Positions 41,083 to 48,845 are shown, counted from the stretch's first letter. The stretch: DNA of 50,271 nt from Lachnospiraceae bacterium (GCA_017540265.1 JAFYBJ010000026.1:1-50271), one strand, 5' to 3'. A program made the numbers and translations. Notes: a model not told the origin generated them from the sequence alone.

Positions 41083-42597
41083 TCATTCCCCTGTGTAATA
41101 AAGGCTTGCAAAATCCTGGGCATAAAGAGGATAAAACTTATAGCCCGAGAACTTTTTGTTAAGAGCCACAAAACTGGGGAGATCCTGTATATATGCGCTT
41201 GCGGCATGCTCGGAAAGCAGCCTTAAGCATTCTTTATAATATTCTGTCTGGACAGCATCATCAGTCTCTGAAAGAGCGGCAGCAAGAGCTGTATCATAAT
41301 CCGGATCCTTAAAATTCACAAAATTATTGTTGGCATCCGATGCATAACGGTCAAGCAGAGCTCTCGCCGTAAGAGGTGATGCGTCTACGCCTATGACTGT
41401 AGCCTCATAGTTTCTGCCCATATATGTTTCGGAAAGCCATGTATCCCATTCAACAAGCTTTATTTCGGCGGTTACACCTATCTCTTTAAGTTCCTCGACA
41501 ATAACCTCCGCTGTAGCAACATGGGGTGTGTAATTTGAAGGAACGGTGATCGAGAATGAAAATCCGTCGCCATAGCCTGCCTCGTTAAGGAGGGCCTTTG
41601 CCTTTTCCGTATCCTTATTGTAAGTGTCATTAAGCGCCGGATCATAGTATTTTCCAAATGCAGGGAACATTGCAGAACCTATCTCGCTTCCTTTTCCCCC
41701 GGAAACATATGCCATGATCTCTTCAGGATCTATTGCATAGCAAATTGCCTGTCTTACCCTTTCATCTTCAAAGGGACCGAAATCATTATTAAGGTAAAGA
41801 GCCTGAACCAGGTTCATTGCACCCTCTTCGATGTTAAAATCGCTTCCTTCAAGCTCTGCTACCTGTGTATCGCTTAATCTGCAGAACATATCGATAGTGC
41901 CACCCTTAAGCTCCATAACAATAGAATCTGCATTGGATATGATCTTAAGCGTAACATTTTTGATATGTGCCTTTTCGCCCCAGTATTCATCGAAAGCTTC
42001 AAGCTCAACAGATTCCTGAGGTGTATGTGATACGAACTTATACGGTCCTGTTCCGATGACATTTGTCTCAGGATCCGCATTTGATGCAGGCATTATGGCA
42101 TCCGTCATATAGCATAAAAAGTCGGGATCTTCTTTTAAGAGCTTTACATATACTGTGTTCTCATCTTTTTTCTGAATATCAGCGATATTGATGAGAGCCT
42201 CTTCAAGAGGATCGCTTCCGTCTGCACCGGAAAGCCTCTTTAAAGAATAAACCACGTCATCTGCCGTAACAGATGAACCGTCATGAAATTTAACACCGCT
42301 CCTTAAATGGAAGGTGTAGCCCATCCTGTCTTCATCCACGTCATAGCTTTCCGCTATTGCCGGATTAAGCGCTCCGTTTTCATCGTATTTGAGAAGTCCC
42401 TCGTAGACATTGAAAAGGATCTCTTTTGTTCCTGCCGCGCTTACCTTGTGCGGGTCAAGTCCGTCATCGAGATCCTGGGGGATACCTATTGTGATGTGAT
42501 CCTCCGGAGTTTCCGCCGTCTTGCCGCCTGCGCATCCACCCAGTGCAGCAGCCATTGTAACAAACAACGCTGCAAGCAGTACTCTGCCTTTTTTCAT
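41083..42597 (-). CDS. Oligopeptide-type ABC transporter, substrate-binding lipoprotein
   Basis: A 504-residue family 5 solute-binding protein. The lipobox ALGGC places the lipid-bearing cysteine at residue 22. ILFNVYEGLLKYDENG, FHLRSGVKFHDGSSVTADDVVYSLKR and GTGPYKF are family 5 hallmarks. The ligand could be a peptide, nickel chelate or other small molecule. The ATG at 42597 has GGAGG eight bases upstream; earlier in-frame ATGs would push the signal peptide inward. Confidence 0.93.
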   Translation of the reverse strand: MKKGRVLLAALFVTMAAALGGCAGGKTAETPEDHITIGIPQDLDDGLDPHKVSAAGTKEILFNVYEGLLKYDENGALNPAIAESYDVDEDRMGYTFHLRSGVKFHDGSSVTADDVVYSLKRLSGADGSDPLEEALINIADIQKKDENTVYVKLLKEDPDFLCYMTDAIMPASNADPETNVIGTGPYKFVSHTPQESVELEAFDEYWGEKAHIKNVTLKIISNADSIVMELKGGTIDMFCRLSDTQVAELEGSDFNIEEGAMNLVQALYLNNDFGPFEDERVRQAICYAIDPEEIMAYVSGGKGSEIGSAMFPAFGKYYDPALNDTYNKDTEKAKALLNEAGYGDGFSFSITVPSNYTPHVATAEVIVEELKEIGVTAEIKLVEWDTWLSETYMGRNYEATVIGVDASPLTARALLDRYASDANNNFVNFKDPDYDTALAAALSETDDAVQTEYYKECLRLLSEHAASAYIQDLPSFVALNKKFSGYKFYPLYAQDFASLYYTGE

Positions 42598-42623
42598 TGC
42601 TTTTTCCTCCATGTATTTAATTA

Positions 42624-42683
42624 TAAAAATAAAACCGTCTGCCCGGTCGCAGTGGAATTTCATTCCTTTACGCCGGACAGACG
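42624..42683 (-). terminator. tgt terminator overlapping the next promoter
   Basis: Minus-strand CGTCTGTCCGG (42673-42683) pairs with CCGGGCAGACG (42636-42646), 11 bp with one G-U, followed by GTTTTATTTTTA. The loop holds a second small stem GGAAT-GAA-ATTCC. It lies 57 bases past the tgt stop and ends about 26 bases before the lipoprotein start codon. Confidence 0.82.
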
Positions 42684-42684
42684 T

Positions 42685-42713
42685 ATTCTAGTCGTTATGC
42701 AAGATAATTGCAA
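42685..42713 (-). promoter_or_regulatory. Promoter of the oligopeptide-type transporter operon
   Basis: Minus-strand TTGCAA (42708-42713), 17-base spacer, TAGAAT (42685-42690). The expected start, near 42678, falls inside the 5' arm of the terminator just downstream. Confidence 0.6.
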
Positions 42714-42739
42714 GGAGTTTTATTTAAATTTTACGCTTT

Positions 42740-43873
42740 TCAATCCCCTTCTTCCATTGATGCCAGGAGATTCCTCTTAAAAACAGTAAAGCATCCGCAA
42801 TCCAGGGCATCTCTTATTTCTTTCATTAACGTATTGTAGAAATACAGATTATGGAGAACGCACAGCCTCATCCCCAGCATTTCCTTTGCCTTCAAAAGAT
42901 GCCTTATATAAGCTCTTGAATAGCGCCTGCATGAGGGGCAGTTGCAGCCTTCTTCGATCGGAGCATCATCCGCCTCATACTTTGCGTTCATGAGATTTAT
43001 CTTTCCTTTATGCGTATAAAGATGGGCATGCCTTCCGTTCCTTGTGGGATAAACGCAGTCAAAGAAATCCACACCCCTCTCAACCGCTTCCAGTATATTT
43101 GCAGGGGTTCCCACACCCATAAGATATACAGGTTTATCAGACGGCAGATAGGGCACGGTCTCATCCAGTATGTGATACATCTGCTCATGGCTCTCACCCA
43201 CAGCAAGACCGCCTATGGCGTATCCCGGCAGATCGAATTCCCTTATGATCTTTGCATGCTCTATACGGATATCAGGAAAAACAGCACCCTGGTTAATACC
43301 AAATAACAGCTGCTCCTTATTTACCGTATCTTCCATGCTGTTTAAGGCATTGATCTTATCCATGCAGCGCTTCAGCCATCTGGTAGTACGCTCCACGGAG
43401 GGTTTTACATACTCCCTTTCTGCCAGGGCAGGCGGGCATTCATCAAAAGCCATGGCAATTGTGGAGCCTAAGTTTGACTGTATCTGCATACTCTCCTCAG
43501 GTCCCATAAAGATCCTTCTTCCGTCAATATGGGAATTAAAGGTAACGCCTTCCTCCTTTATCTTCCTTAAGCCTGCAAGGGAAAAAACCTGAAAGCCGCC
43601 GGAATCCGTAAGGATAGGCTTATTCCAGCTCATGAACTTATGAAGACCGCCCATGCGCTTGATCAGCTCATCTCCGGGCCGCACATGAAGATGATATGTA
43701 TTGGAGAGCTGCACCTGTGTACCGATATTTTCAAGATCTTCGGTGGATACAGCGCCTTTTATCGCAGCCACTGTTCCCACATTCATAAACACAGGTGTTT
43801 CTATGACGCCATGGACGGTCTCCATACGGGCTCTTTTAGCTCTTCCTTCTTTTATGAGCACTTCATATTTCAT
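42740..43873 (-). CDS. tgt: tRNA-guanine transglycosylase (queuine tRNA-ribosyltransferase)
   Basis: A 377-residue enzyme exchanging guanine-34 of GUN-anticodon tRNAs for a queuosine precursor. TDSGGFQVFSL carries the base-binding aspartate; GGLAVGES and the second aspartate in FDCVYPTRNGRH follow. Near residue 305 the zinc site begins with CNCPSCRRYSRAYIRH and continues to the histidine in LHNLYFY. Full length. AAAGGCGG precedes the ATG. queA or transporter partners are not in the window. Confidence 0.97.
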   Translation of the reverse strand: MKYEVLIKEGRAKRARMETVHGVIETPVFMNVGTVAAIKGAVSTEDLENIGTQVQLSNTYHLHVRPGDELIKRMGGLHKFMSWNKPILTDSGGFQVFSLAGLRKIKEEGVTFNSHIDGRRIFMGPEESMQIQSNLGSTIAMAFDECPPALAEREYVKPSVERTTRWLKRCMDKINALNSMEDTVNKEQLLFGINQGAVFPDIRIEHAKIIREFDLPGYAIGGLAVGESHEQMYHILDETVPYLPSDKPVYLMGVGTPANILEAVERGVDFFDCVYPTRNGRHAHLYTHKGKINLMNAKYEADDAPIEEGCNCPSCRRYSRAYIRHLLKAKEMLGMRLCVLHNLYFYNTLMKEIRDALDCGCFTVFKRNLLASMEEGD

Positions 43874-43905
43874 ATATATGTATCCGCCTTTCGCTTAAAA
43901 ATTTT

Positions 43906-43935
43906 TTAACAGTATATCAGCTTTTCCTGTATAAT
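43906..43935 (+). promoter_or_regulatory. aroC promoter
   Basis: TTAACA (43906-43911), 18-base spacer, TATAAT (43930-43935). Transcription would begin near 43942, immediately before the large palindrome. Confidence 0.65.
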
Positions 43936-43940
43936 TACAA
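43911..43940 (-). promoter_or_regulatory. tgt promoter, overlapping the aroC promoter
   Basis: Minus-strand TTGTAA (43935-43940), 18-base spacer, TATACT (43911-43916). It occupies nearly the same DNA as the divergent aroC promoter, so the two may compete for RNA polymerase. Confidence 0.5.
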
Positions 43941-43944
43941 AAAA

Positions 43945-44045
43945 ATAGGAAGCGACAAAAGTAATTGCGATTTCGCAGCATCAAAAGCCATATGTGCCAG
44001 CATTTTGATGCTGCTCAAATCGCAATTTCTAATGTCGCTTACTAT
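43945..44045. repeat. Long near-perfect palindrome in the aroC leader (MITE-like)
   Basis: Three nested perfect arm pairs: AAGCGACA (43950-43957) with TGTCGCTT (44033-44040); AATTGCGATTT (43963-43973) with AAATCGCAATT (44017-44027); GCAGCATCAAAA (43975-43986) with TTTTGATGCTGC (44003-44014); loop 16 bases. The 95-base core 43948-44042 is flanked by TA on both sides, as in Tc1/IS630-type MITEs. No other copy was noticed in the window. Confidence 0.75.
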
Positions 44046-44066
44046 AAGATCCCAAACATCATATAA

Positions 44067-44077
44067 TAAGCGACAAA
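44067..44077. promoter_or_regulatory. Third copy of the palindrome end, able to pair with its 3' arm
   Basis: TAAGCGACAAA repeats the left end of the palindrome (43950-43959) and is complementary over nine bases to TGTCGCTTA at 44033-44041. It lies 22 bases before the aroC start codon and outside the GAAAGG ribosome binding site. Confidence 0.5.
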
Positions 44078-44098
44078 TGAATTTGAAAGGATAAACAT

Positions 44099-45238
44099 AT
44101 GGCAGGCTCTGTATTTGGAAAAAACTTTACCGTAAGTACCTTTGGAGAATCGCACGGGGCGGCACTGGGCTGTATCATAGACGGCTGCCCTGCAGGGCTT
44201 GAGCTTTCAGAGGATGACATTCAGGAATACCTTGACAGGCGTAAGCCCGGCACCTCTGCAATGACCACAAGCCGTAAAGAAGCGGATAAGGCTGAGATAC
44301 TTTCGGGCGTATATGAGGGCATCACGGAAGGAACACCCATAGCCGTGATCATACGTAATACATCACAGCATTCATCTGATTACGATAATCTTAAAGACAC
44401 CTTCCGTCCGGGACATGCAGACTTATGCTTTTACGAAAAATACGGTACCCGCGATCACAGAGGCGGCGGCAGATCCTCCGGAAGAGAAACTGCCGCAAGG
44501 GTTGCAGCCGGAGCCGTAGCTCAAAAAATACTTAAAGAGCTTGGTATAAATGTTTATGCCGTTACAGCATCCCTGAGAAATATAAAAATGACCTCAGAAG
44601 AACTATCAGCCCTTGATAATACTGCCCTTATATCCGCTCGTGACCGTTCAACCGTCATGCCGGATGAATCAAGAGCAGCTCTTGCAGAAGAAATGATTAA
44701 GAAATACCGTGCAGAAAATGATTCAGCCGGCGGATCCGTATATATAAGAGTAGAAGGCATGCCCGCAGGAATCGGTGAACCCGTTTTTGACAAACTGGAT
44801 GCCATGCTTGCAAAAGCTCTCTTTTCCATAGGCGCGGTAAAAGCCGTTGAAACCGGCGCAGGCATCCATGCGGCAGATTTAAAAGGTTCTGAAAACAATG
44901 ATAATATCCGCATTGATGAGGGACATATATGTTTTGATACAAATAATTCCGGCGGGATCTTAGGTGGTATGTCAAACGGAGACCGTATCGAATTAAGAGC
45001 ATGGTTTAAGCCTACCCCGTCAATATTTAAGCCGCAAAATACAATTAAAAAACTTCCTGACGGAAGCTTTGAAGAAACAGTGCTTTCGATCGAGGGCAGG
45101 CACGATCCTGTTGTGGTGCCCAGAGCCGTGGTGGTATGCGAATGCATGACGGCGATCACCATACTCGATGCTCTTATGAGCAATGTAAATTCCAGAATGG
45201 AAAACTTAAAAAAAATCTATAATAAAAATACGGACTGA
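44099..45238 (+). CDS. aroC: Chorismate synthase
   Basis: A 379-residue FMN-dependent enzyme making chorismate from EPSP. TFGESHG at residues 14-20 and the signatures RPGHADLCFYEKYGTRDHRGGGRSS-type block (split here by length) and MSNGDRIELR are present, with the basic residues that bind FMN and substrate. GAAAGG lies eight bases before the ATG. It is separate from aroE/aroK. The long structured leader is unusual. Its stop codon is part of a terminator palindrome shared with the next gene. Confidence 0.97.
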   Translation: MAGSVFGKNFTVSTFGESHGAALGCIIDGCPAGLELSEDDIQEYLDRRKPGTSAMTTSRKEADKAEILSGVYEGITEGTPIAVIIRNTSQHSSDYDNLKDTFRPGHADLCFYEKYGTRDHRGGGRSSGRETAARVAAGAVAQKILKELGINVYAVTASLRNIKMTSEELSALDNTALISARDRSTVMPDESRAALAEEMIKKYRAENDSAGGSVYIRVEGMPAGIGEPVFDKLDAMLAKALFSIGAVKAVETGAGIHAADLKGSENNDNIRIDEGHICFDTNNSGGILGGMSNGDRIELRAWFKPTPSIFKPQNTIKKLPDGSFEETVLSIEGRHDPVVVPRAVVVCECMTAITILDALMSNVNSRMENLKKIYNKNTD

Positions 45239-45255
45239 AGCCTCAGTCCGTATTT
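45226..45255. terminator. Bidirectional terminator spanning both convergent stop codons
   Basis: AAATACGGACTGA (45226-45238) and TCAGTCCGTATTT (45243-45255) form a perfect 13-bp stem with loop AGCC. The TGA stops of aroC and the lactonase lie within the arms. In the lactonase direction a T-rich tail follows; in the aroC direction the U-run is short (ATTT). Confidence 0.85.
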
Positions 45256-46316
45256 ACTCCGCCGAGCTTGTGGAAAATCACACAGTTTGGCTGGTCTATC
45301 TTTATCTCTTTTGCATTCATTGCAAGTATACCCTTTTCCAGATCCACGAAGAAAAATGTCATGGTATTATTCTCGTGATTTAAACTTACAAGATGCCTGT
45401 TGTCCGGGAACAGCGCCGCATCCTTGGGGTACATGCCGCTTATGGGCAGACACAGTATCTTCGTAAGCTTCCCGCTTTCCGTATCGATCTTAAAAATAGC
45501 CGCTGAATTATCTCCCACGTTTGTGGTGATAAGATAATTATAATCCGAAGAAAGATTAAGCGCAGATGCTGCGGTATCCTCGCTGTGATATTCATTTATC
45601 GTGGGCACTGTCTCTATAAGCTCGAATTCAGGATTCCCGGGCTTTACCTCCTTATAGGAATAAACCGCGATATAGCTCTTTTCTTCATGGATTATATATA
45701 CAAAACGGCCGTCCCTGGATATCTTGATATGTCTGGGGCCCGAATACTGCTCGGCATGGATTATATCCACAAGGCGAAGCTTCCCTGTCTTATGATCAAA
45801 CTCATATACCTTTGTCTGATCGATACCAAGATCTGCCGCCAGAAGATATTTGTTATCCCTTGTCATTTTTACGCAATTGACATGGGGCCTGAAGTTTCTG
45901 TCTATGATGCTACCTATGCCTTTGTGATAGATCTCATCCGTGATCTTTCCAAGGGACCCATCCTCATTTATCTCCATAACGGTTATCTTTCCGTCATGAT
46001 AGCCCGCAACAAAAAGAAAGCGGTCCGTATAATCCGTGGAAAGATAGCACCCTCTCATGCCGTTTATCGAAGCTGCCGATATGGTACCCAGAGTTCCGTC
46101 TTTCTTTATCTCATAAGATTCAACGCCATAATCAGTTATGGAATAAAGAAACTTTCCGTTATGTGATATACACATGTAGGAGGAATTCGAAATGAGTACC
46201 TTTTCCTTCTCCGAAAAGGTCCCCTTTTCAACATCCACATCATATACCCTTATGCCTATCTTATTCCCCTGGGTATAACAGGATACGTATGCAACATATT
46301 TATCCGAAGCACTCAT
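45243..46316 (-). CDS. Lactonase family protein (6-phosphogluconolactonase YbhE/Pgl-like)
   Basis: A 357-residue seven-bladed beta-propeller of the PF10282 lactonase family, with repeating strand motifs SHNGKFLYSI, TDYTDRFLFVAGYHDG, TRDNKYLLAADLG, GPRHIKISRDGRFVYIIHE and SSDYNYLITTN. Relatives hydrolyse 6-phosphogluconolactone, but many act on other lactones. The ATG at 46316 overlaps the citrate synthase stop as TGATG, so the two are coupled. Confidence 0.87.
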   Translation of the reverse strand: MSASDKYVAYVSCYTQGNKIGIRVYDVDVEKGTFSEKEKVLISNSSYMCISHNGKFLYSITDYGVESYEIKKDGTLGTISAASINGMRGCYLSTDYTDRFLFVAGYHDGKITVMEINEDGSLGKITDEIYHKGIGSIIDRNFRPHVNCVKMTRDNKYLLAADLGIDQTKVYEFDHKTGKLRLVDIIHAEQYSGPRHIKISRDGRFVYIIHEEKSYIAVYSYKEVKPGNPEFELIETVPTINEYHSEDTAASALNLSSDYNYLITTNVGDNSAAIFKIDTESGKLTKILCLPISGMYPKDAALFPDNRHLVSLNHENNTMTFFFVDLEKGILAMNAKEIKIDQPNCVIFHKLGGVNTD

Positions 46317-47695
46317 CACCAGAACCTTTCATCGATGGGATAGTATACCTTATGTGTTCCGACATACTTATATGCAGGACGAATGATTTTGTCTTTATTA
46401 ACCAGTTCCTCCAGACGGTGCGCACTCCAGCCGGAAATACGCGCGATGGCAAATATCGGTGTAAAGAGCTCTGCAGGGATCTTAAGCATTGAATATACAA
46501 AGCCGCTGTAGAAATCCACGTTCGCGCACACAGGCTTAAATACCCTTCTGCGTTCTGTTATAAGCTCACTGGATATTCTTTCAACCCTGTCAAAAAGCTC
46601 AAATTCATCCATCTTATCCTTACTCTCGGCAAGCTCTCTTGCAGCTTCCTTAAGCAGAACTTTTCTGGGATCGGAAAGAGTATATACGGCATGTCCCATA
46701 CCATATATAAGACCGGATTTATCAAAAGCTTCCCTGTCAAGGATCTTTGTAAGGTACTCCCTGATGGCATTCTCATCTGTCCAATCGCTTATCGCACTCT
46801 TAAGATCGGAAAACATATGCTGTACTTTAAGATTTGCACCGCCGTGACGGGGCCCTTTTAAGGAAGCGATCGCAGCCGCCATGGCAGAATATGTATCTGT
46901 TCCTGTGGAAGTGACTACATGAGTCGTAAAGGTGGAATTGTTTCCGCCGCCGTGCTCTGCATGGAGTATGAGAGCTGTATCAAGCACCTGTGCTTCAAGC
47001 TCCGTAAATTCACCGTCGGGCCTTAACATATTAAGGATATTTTCGGCTGTCGAATATTCCTTCTTGGGTGTCCTTATCACAAGATTCTTATTTAAGATAA
47101 AATGTCTGTATCCGTGATATGCGTATACACCCATTAAGGGCATCTTGCCTATAAGCTGCAGACACTGACGCAGTACATTCTGCACCTGTGTGTCCTCCGG
47201 ATTATCATCATAGGAATAAAGGCTTAAGATCGCCTTCTGAAGCGAATTCATTACATTACGGCTGGGATTGTGAAGTATCACATCCCTGACGAAATCCGCG
47301 GAAAGCTCCTGGAGATCGGTAAGTATGGCTTTAAATGACTCAAACTGCGTTTTATTCGGCAGATCTCCGAACATAAGAAGATACGTGATCTCCTCAAAGC
47401 CGTAACGTCTTCCTTCCACACCCTTTACAAGATCGTTAATGGAATAACCCTGATAATAAAGGCTACCCTCTGCAGGAACCTTTACTCCGTCAACTACCTT
47501 TGTACCGTTTACATCGGAAATCTCGGTAAGACCCGTGAGCACACCCTTACCGTTGGAATCACGCAAGCCTCTTTTAACATCGTATTCAGTATACAGGCTC
47601 TGATCTATTACGCCTGATACCATACAGTATTTTACGAGTTCATTGAACAGTTCATTCCTGTTCTCTGCCAGTTCCATCATTGAACTTCTAGCCAT
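46316..47695 (-). CDS. gltA: Citrate synthase
   Basis: A 459-residue citrate/2-methylcitrate synthase family enzyme condensing oxaloacetate and acetyl-CoA. HAEHGGGNNSTF and LKGPRHGGAN contain substrate-binding residues, YGMGHAVY the second catalytic histidine, and CANVDFYSGFVY the aspartate-bearing strand. It is longer than the roughly 370-residue Bacillus type, with an extended N-terminus. GGAGG lies before the ATG. No aconitase or isocitrate dehydrogenase is adjacent. Confidence 0.94.
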   Translation of the reverse strand: MARSSMMELAENRNELFNELVKYCMVSGVIDQSLYTEYDVKRGLRDSNGKGVLTGLTEISDVNGTKVVDGVKVPAEGSLYYQGYSINDLVKGVEGRRYGFEEITYLLMFGDLPNKTQFESFKAILTDLQELSADFVRDVILHNPSRNVMNSLQKAILSLYSYDDNPEDTQVQNVLRQCLQLIGKMPLMGVYAYHGYRHFILNKNLVIRTPKKEYSTAENILNMLRPDGEFTELEAQVLDTALILHAEHGGGNNSTFTTHVVTSTGTDTYSAMAAAIASLKGPRHGGANLKVQHMFSDLKSAISDWTDENAIREYLTKILDREAFDKSGLIYGMGHAVYTLSDPRKVLLKEAARELAESKDKMDEFELFDRVERISSELITERRRVFKPVCANVDFYSGFVYSMLKIPAELFTPIFAIARISGWSAHRLEELVNKDKIIRPAYKYVGTHKVYYPIDERFW

Positions 47696-47740
47696 CTTTT
47701 ACCTCCACAAAGAGAAATACAATCATGTAACTTCTCTGAA

Positions 47741-48382
47741 TTATTTATAATTTATATTTGCGGGCTCGATCAGCGAAGCAAAAAGCTGCTCCTTTGTTAC
47801 GCCTCCGTGAAGCATCTTCACAACGATTTTTTCTCTTTTCTTTTGAGAGAATCTTAAGAACCTTCTTATCCATGCGAAAGTATATTCTTCGCCGTATCTG
47901 GCAAGCATTATCAGCCACGTTTCAAGCAAAGTCCTCGTATAAGGATGAAGAAAAGCGGTTATATCGCCGCTCTTATAATATGTATACGGGCATTTGTCGG
48001 TATAGTCCTTACCTTTATATACCTTTGAAGCGGATACACGGTCAATGAACATCTCGGCTATATATCTGTCCGGCATCCTTATAGGCTTCATTTCGGCCTT
48101 TTTGCTGCCCGGGCTTTTTACAAAATCAAGCCAGTATTCAAAATGATGCCTGTTCCGGCCCTTGTGATGAAGCCAGGCCTCCGAATATCCCTTATCCTCT
48201 CTTTCGGCATTATTCGGGGATCTGAAGCCCTGATAATATTTCACGCCGTTTAAGAATTCCACGGGTTCATATTTTGACAGGTCGTGCATAAGCCCCTGCC
48301 GGTACAGCCCGGCTTTAAAGCACCCCCTGCAGACCAGCAGCCTGTGATATGTGATCGTTTTAAAATGACTCCATAAATGCAT
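47741..48382 (-). CDS. DUF5662-like protein (putative metal-dependent, HD-like)
   Basis: A 213-residue soluble protein resembling the DUF5662 family. LMHDLSKYEP near residue 32 and WLHHKGRNRHHFEYW near residue 90 are histidine/aspartate motifs suggesting a metal site of HD-domain type; no activity is established. There is no ribosome binding site before the ATG, and a fitting promoter would start transcription within a base or two of it. Confidence 0.8.
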   Translation of the reverse strand: MHLWSHFKTITYHRLLVCRGCFKAGLYRQGLMHDLSKYEPVEFLNGVKYYQGFRSPNNAEREDKGYSEAWLHHKGRNRHHFEYWLDFVKSPGSKKAEMKPIRMPDRYIAEMFIDRVSASKVYKGKDYTDKCPYTYYKSGDITAFLHPYTRTLLETWLIMLARYGEEYTFAWIRRFLRFSQKKREKIVVKMLHGGVTKEQLFASLIEPANINYK

Positions 48383-48389
48383 GCAACAT

Positions 48390-48418
48390 ATTTTAGCACA
48401 AAAACGCTTGTCTTGAAA
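48390..48418 (-). promoter_or_regulatory. Possible leaderless promoter of the DUF5662-like gene
   Basis: Minus-strand TTTCAA (48413-48418), 17-base spacer, TAAAAT (48390-48395). The predicted start, near 48383, is next to the ATG at 48382. Confidence 0.4.
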
Positions 48419-48436
48419 GCTTTGTTTTAATATACT
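48408..48436 (+). promoter_or_regulatory. Promoter of the DUF1292-like gene
   Basis: TTGTCT (48408-48413), 17-base spacer, TATACT (48431-48436), then AAAAGGAGG before the ATG at 48459. Confidence 0.6.
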
Positions 48437-48458
48437 GAAAAAAAAGGAGGCTTAGATC

Positions 48459-48755
48459 ATGGGTAAAAAAGAAGATAATGATGATGAGATGTATGTTGAT
48501 CTTGAACTTGAAGACGGTAAAGTCACCTGCTCCATTGTTACCATATTTGAATGTGAAGGAAAGGATTATATAGCCCTCCTTCCCCTGGATGACAATATGG
48601 AAAACACGGACGGCGAAGTATGGATATACAGACATAAGGAAGATAAAGACGGAAACCCTTCATGTGAATATATAGATGATGAAGAAGAGTATGAAAAAGC
48701 TTCCGACGCCTTTGATGAATATCTCGACAAAGAGGAATTTGATGAGATAGTTTAA
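48459..48755 (+). CDS. DUF1292-like small acidic protein
   Basis: A 98-residue, strongly acidic protein resembling DUF1292 (YrzB-like), with the usual core VTCSIVTIFECEGKDYIAL followed by LPLDD and an acidic helical tail. Function unknown; relatives in Firmicutes usually sit with yrrK/yrzL, which is not the case here. AAGGAGG lies upstream. Confidence 0.85.
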   Translation: MGKKEDNDDEMYVDLELEDGKVTCSIVTIFECEGKDYIALLPLDDNMENTDGEVWIYRHKEDKDGNPSCEYIDDEEEYEKASDAFDEYLDKEEFDEIV

Positions 48756-48768
48756 AGATATTTACGTT

Positions 48769-48845
48769 GATGTGTACACATCTATCAAAAACCGGCAGAT
48801 TGTATTGTATTTTATACAACTTATTTCGTTATTTGTACCAAATAA
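48769..48845. promoter_or_regulatory. Cluster of three short palindromes
   Basis: GATGTGTACACATC (48769-48782) is a perfect 14-bp palindrome. TTGTAT-TTT-ATACAA (48805-48819) and TTATTTG-TAC-CAAATAA (48829-48845) are inverted repeats with 3-base centres. They fill the AT-rich space after the DUF1292-like gene. They could be operators or 3'-end structures. Confidence 0.45.

Noticed and set aside
42598-42690. Riboswitch-like leader before the oligopeptide-type transporter
   Set aside because: No known aptamer core was visible, and the stem is better explained as the tgt terminator because the promoter starts inside it.
44554-45183. Long minus-strand frame opposite aroC (about 209 codons)
   Set aside because: Lies wholly antisense to a full-length conserved aroC, has no ribosome binding site and serine-rich composition typical of a shadow frame.
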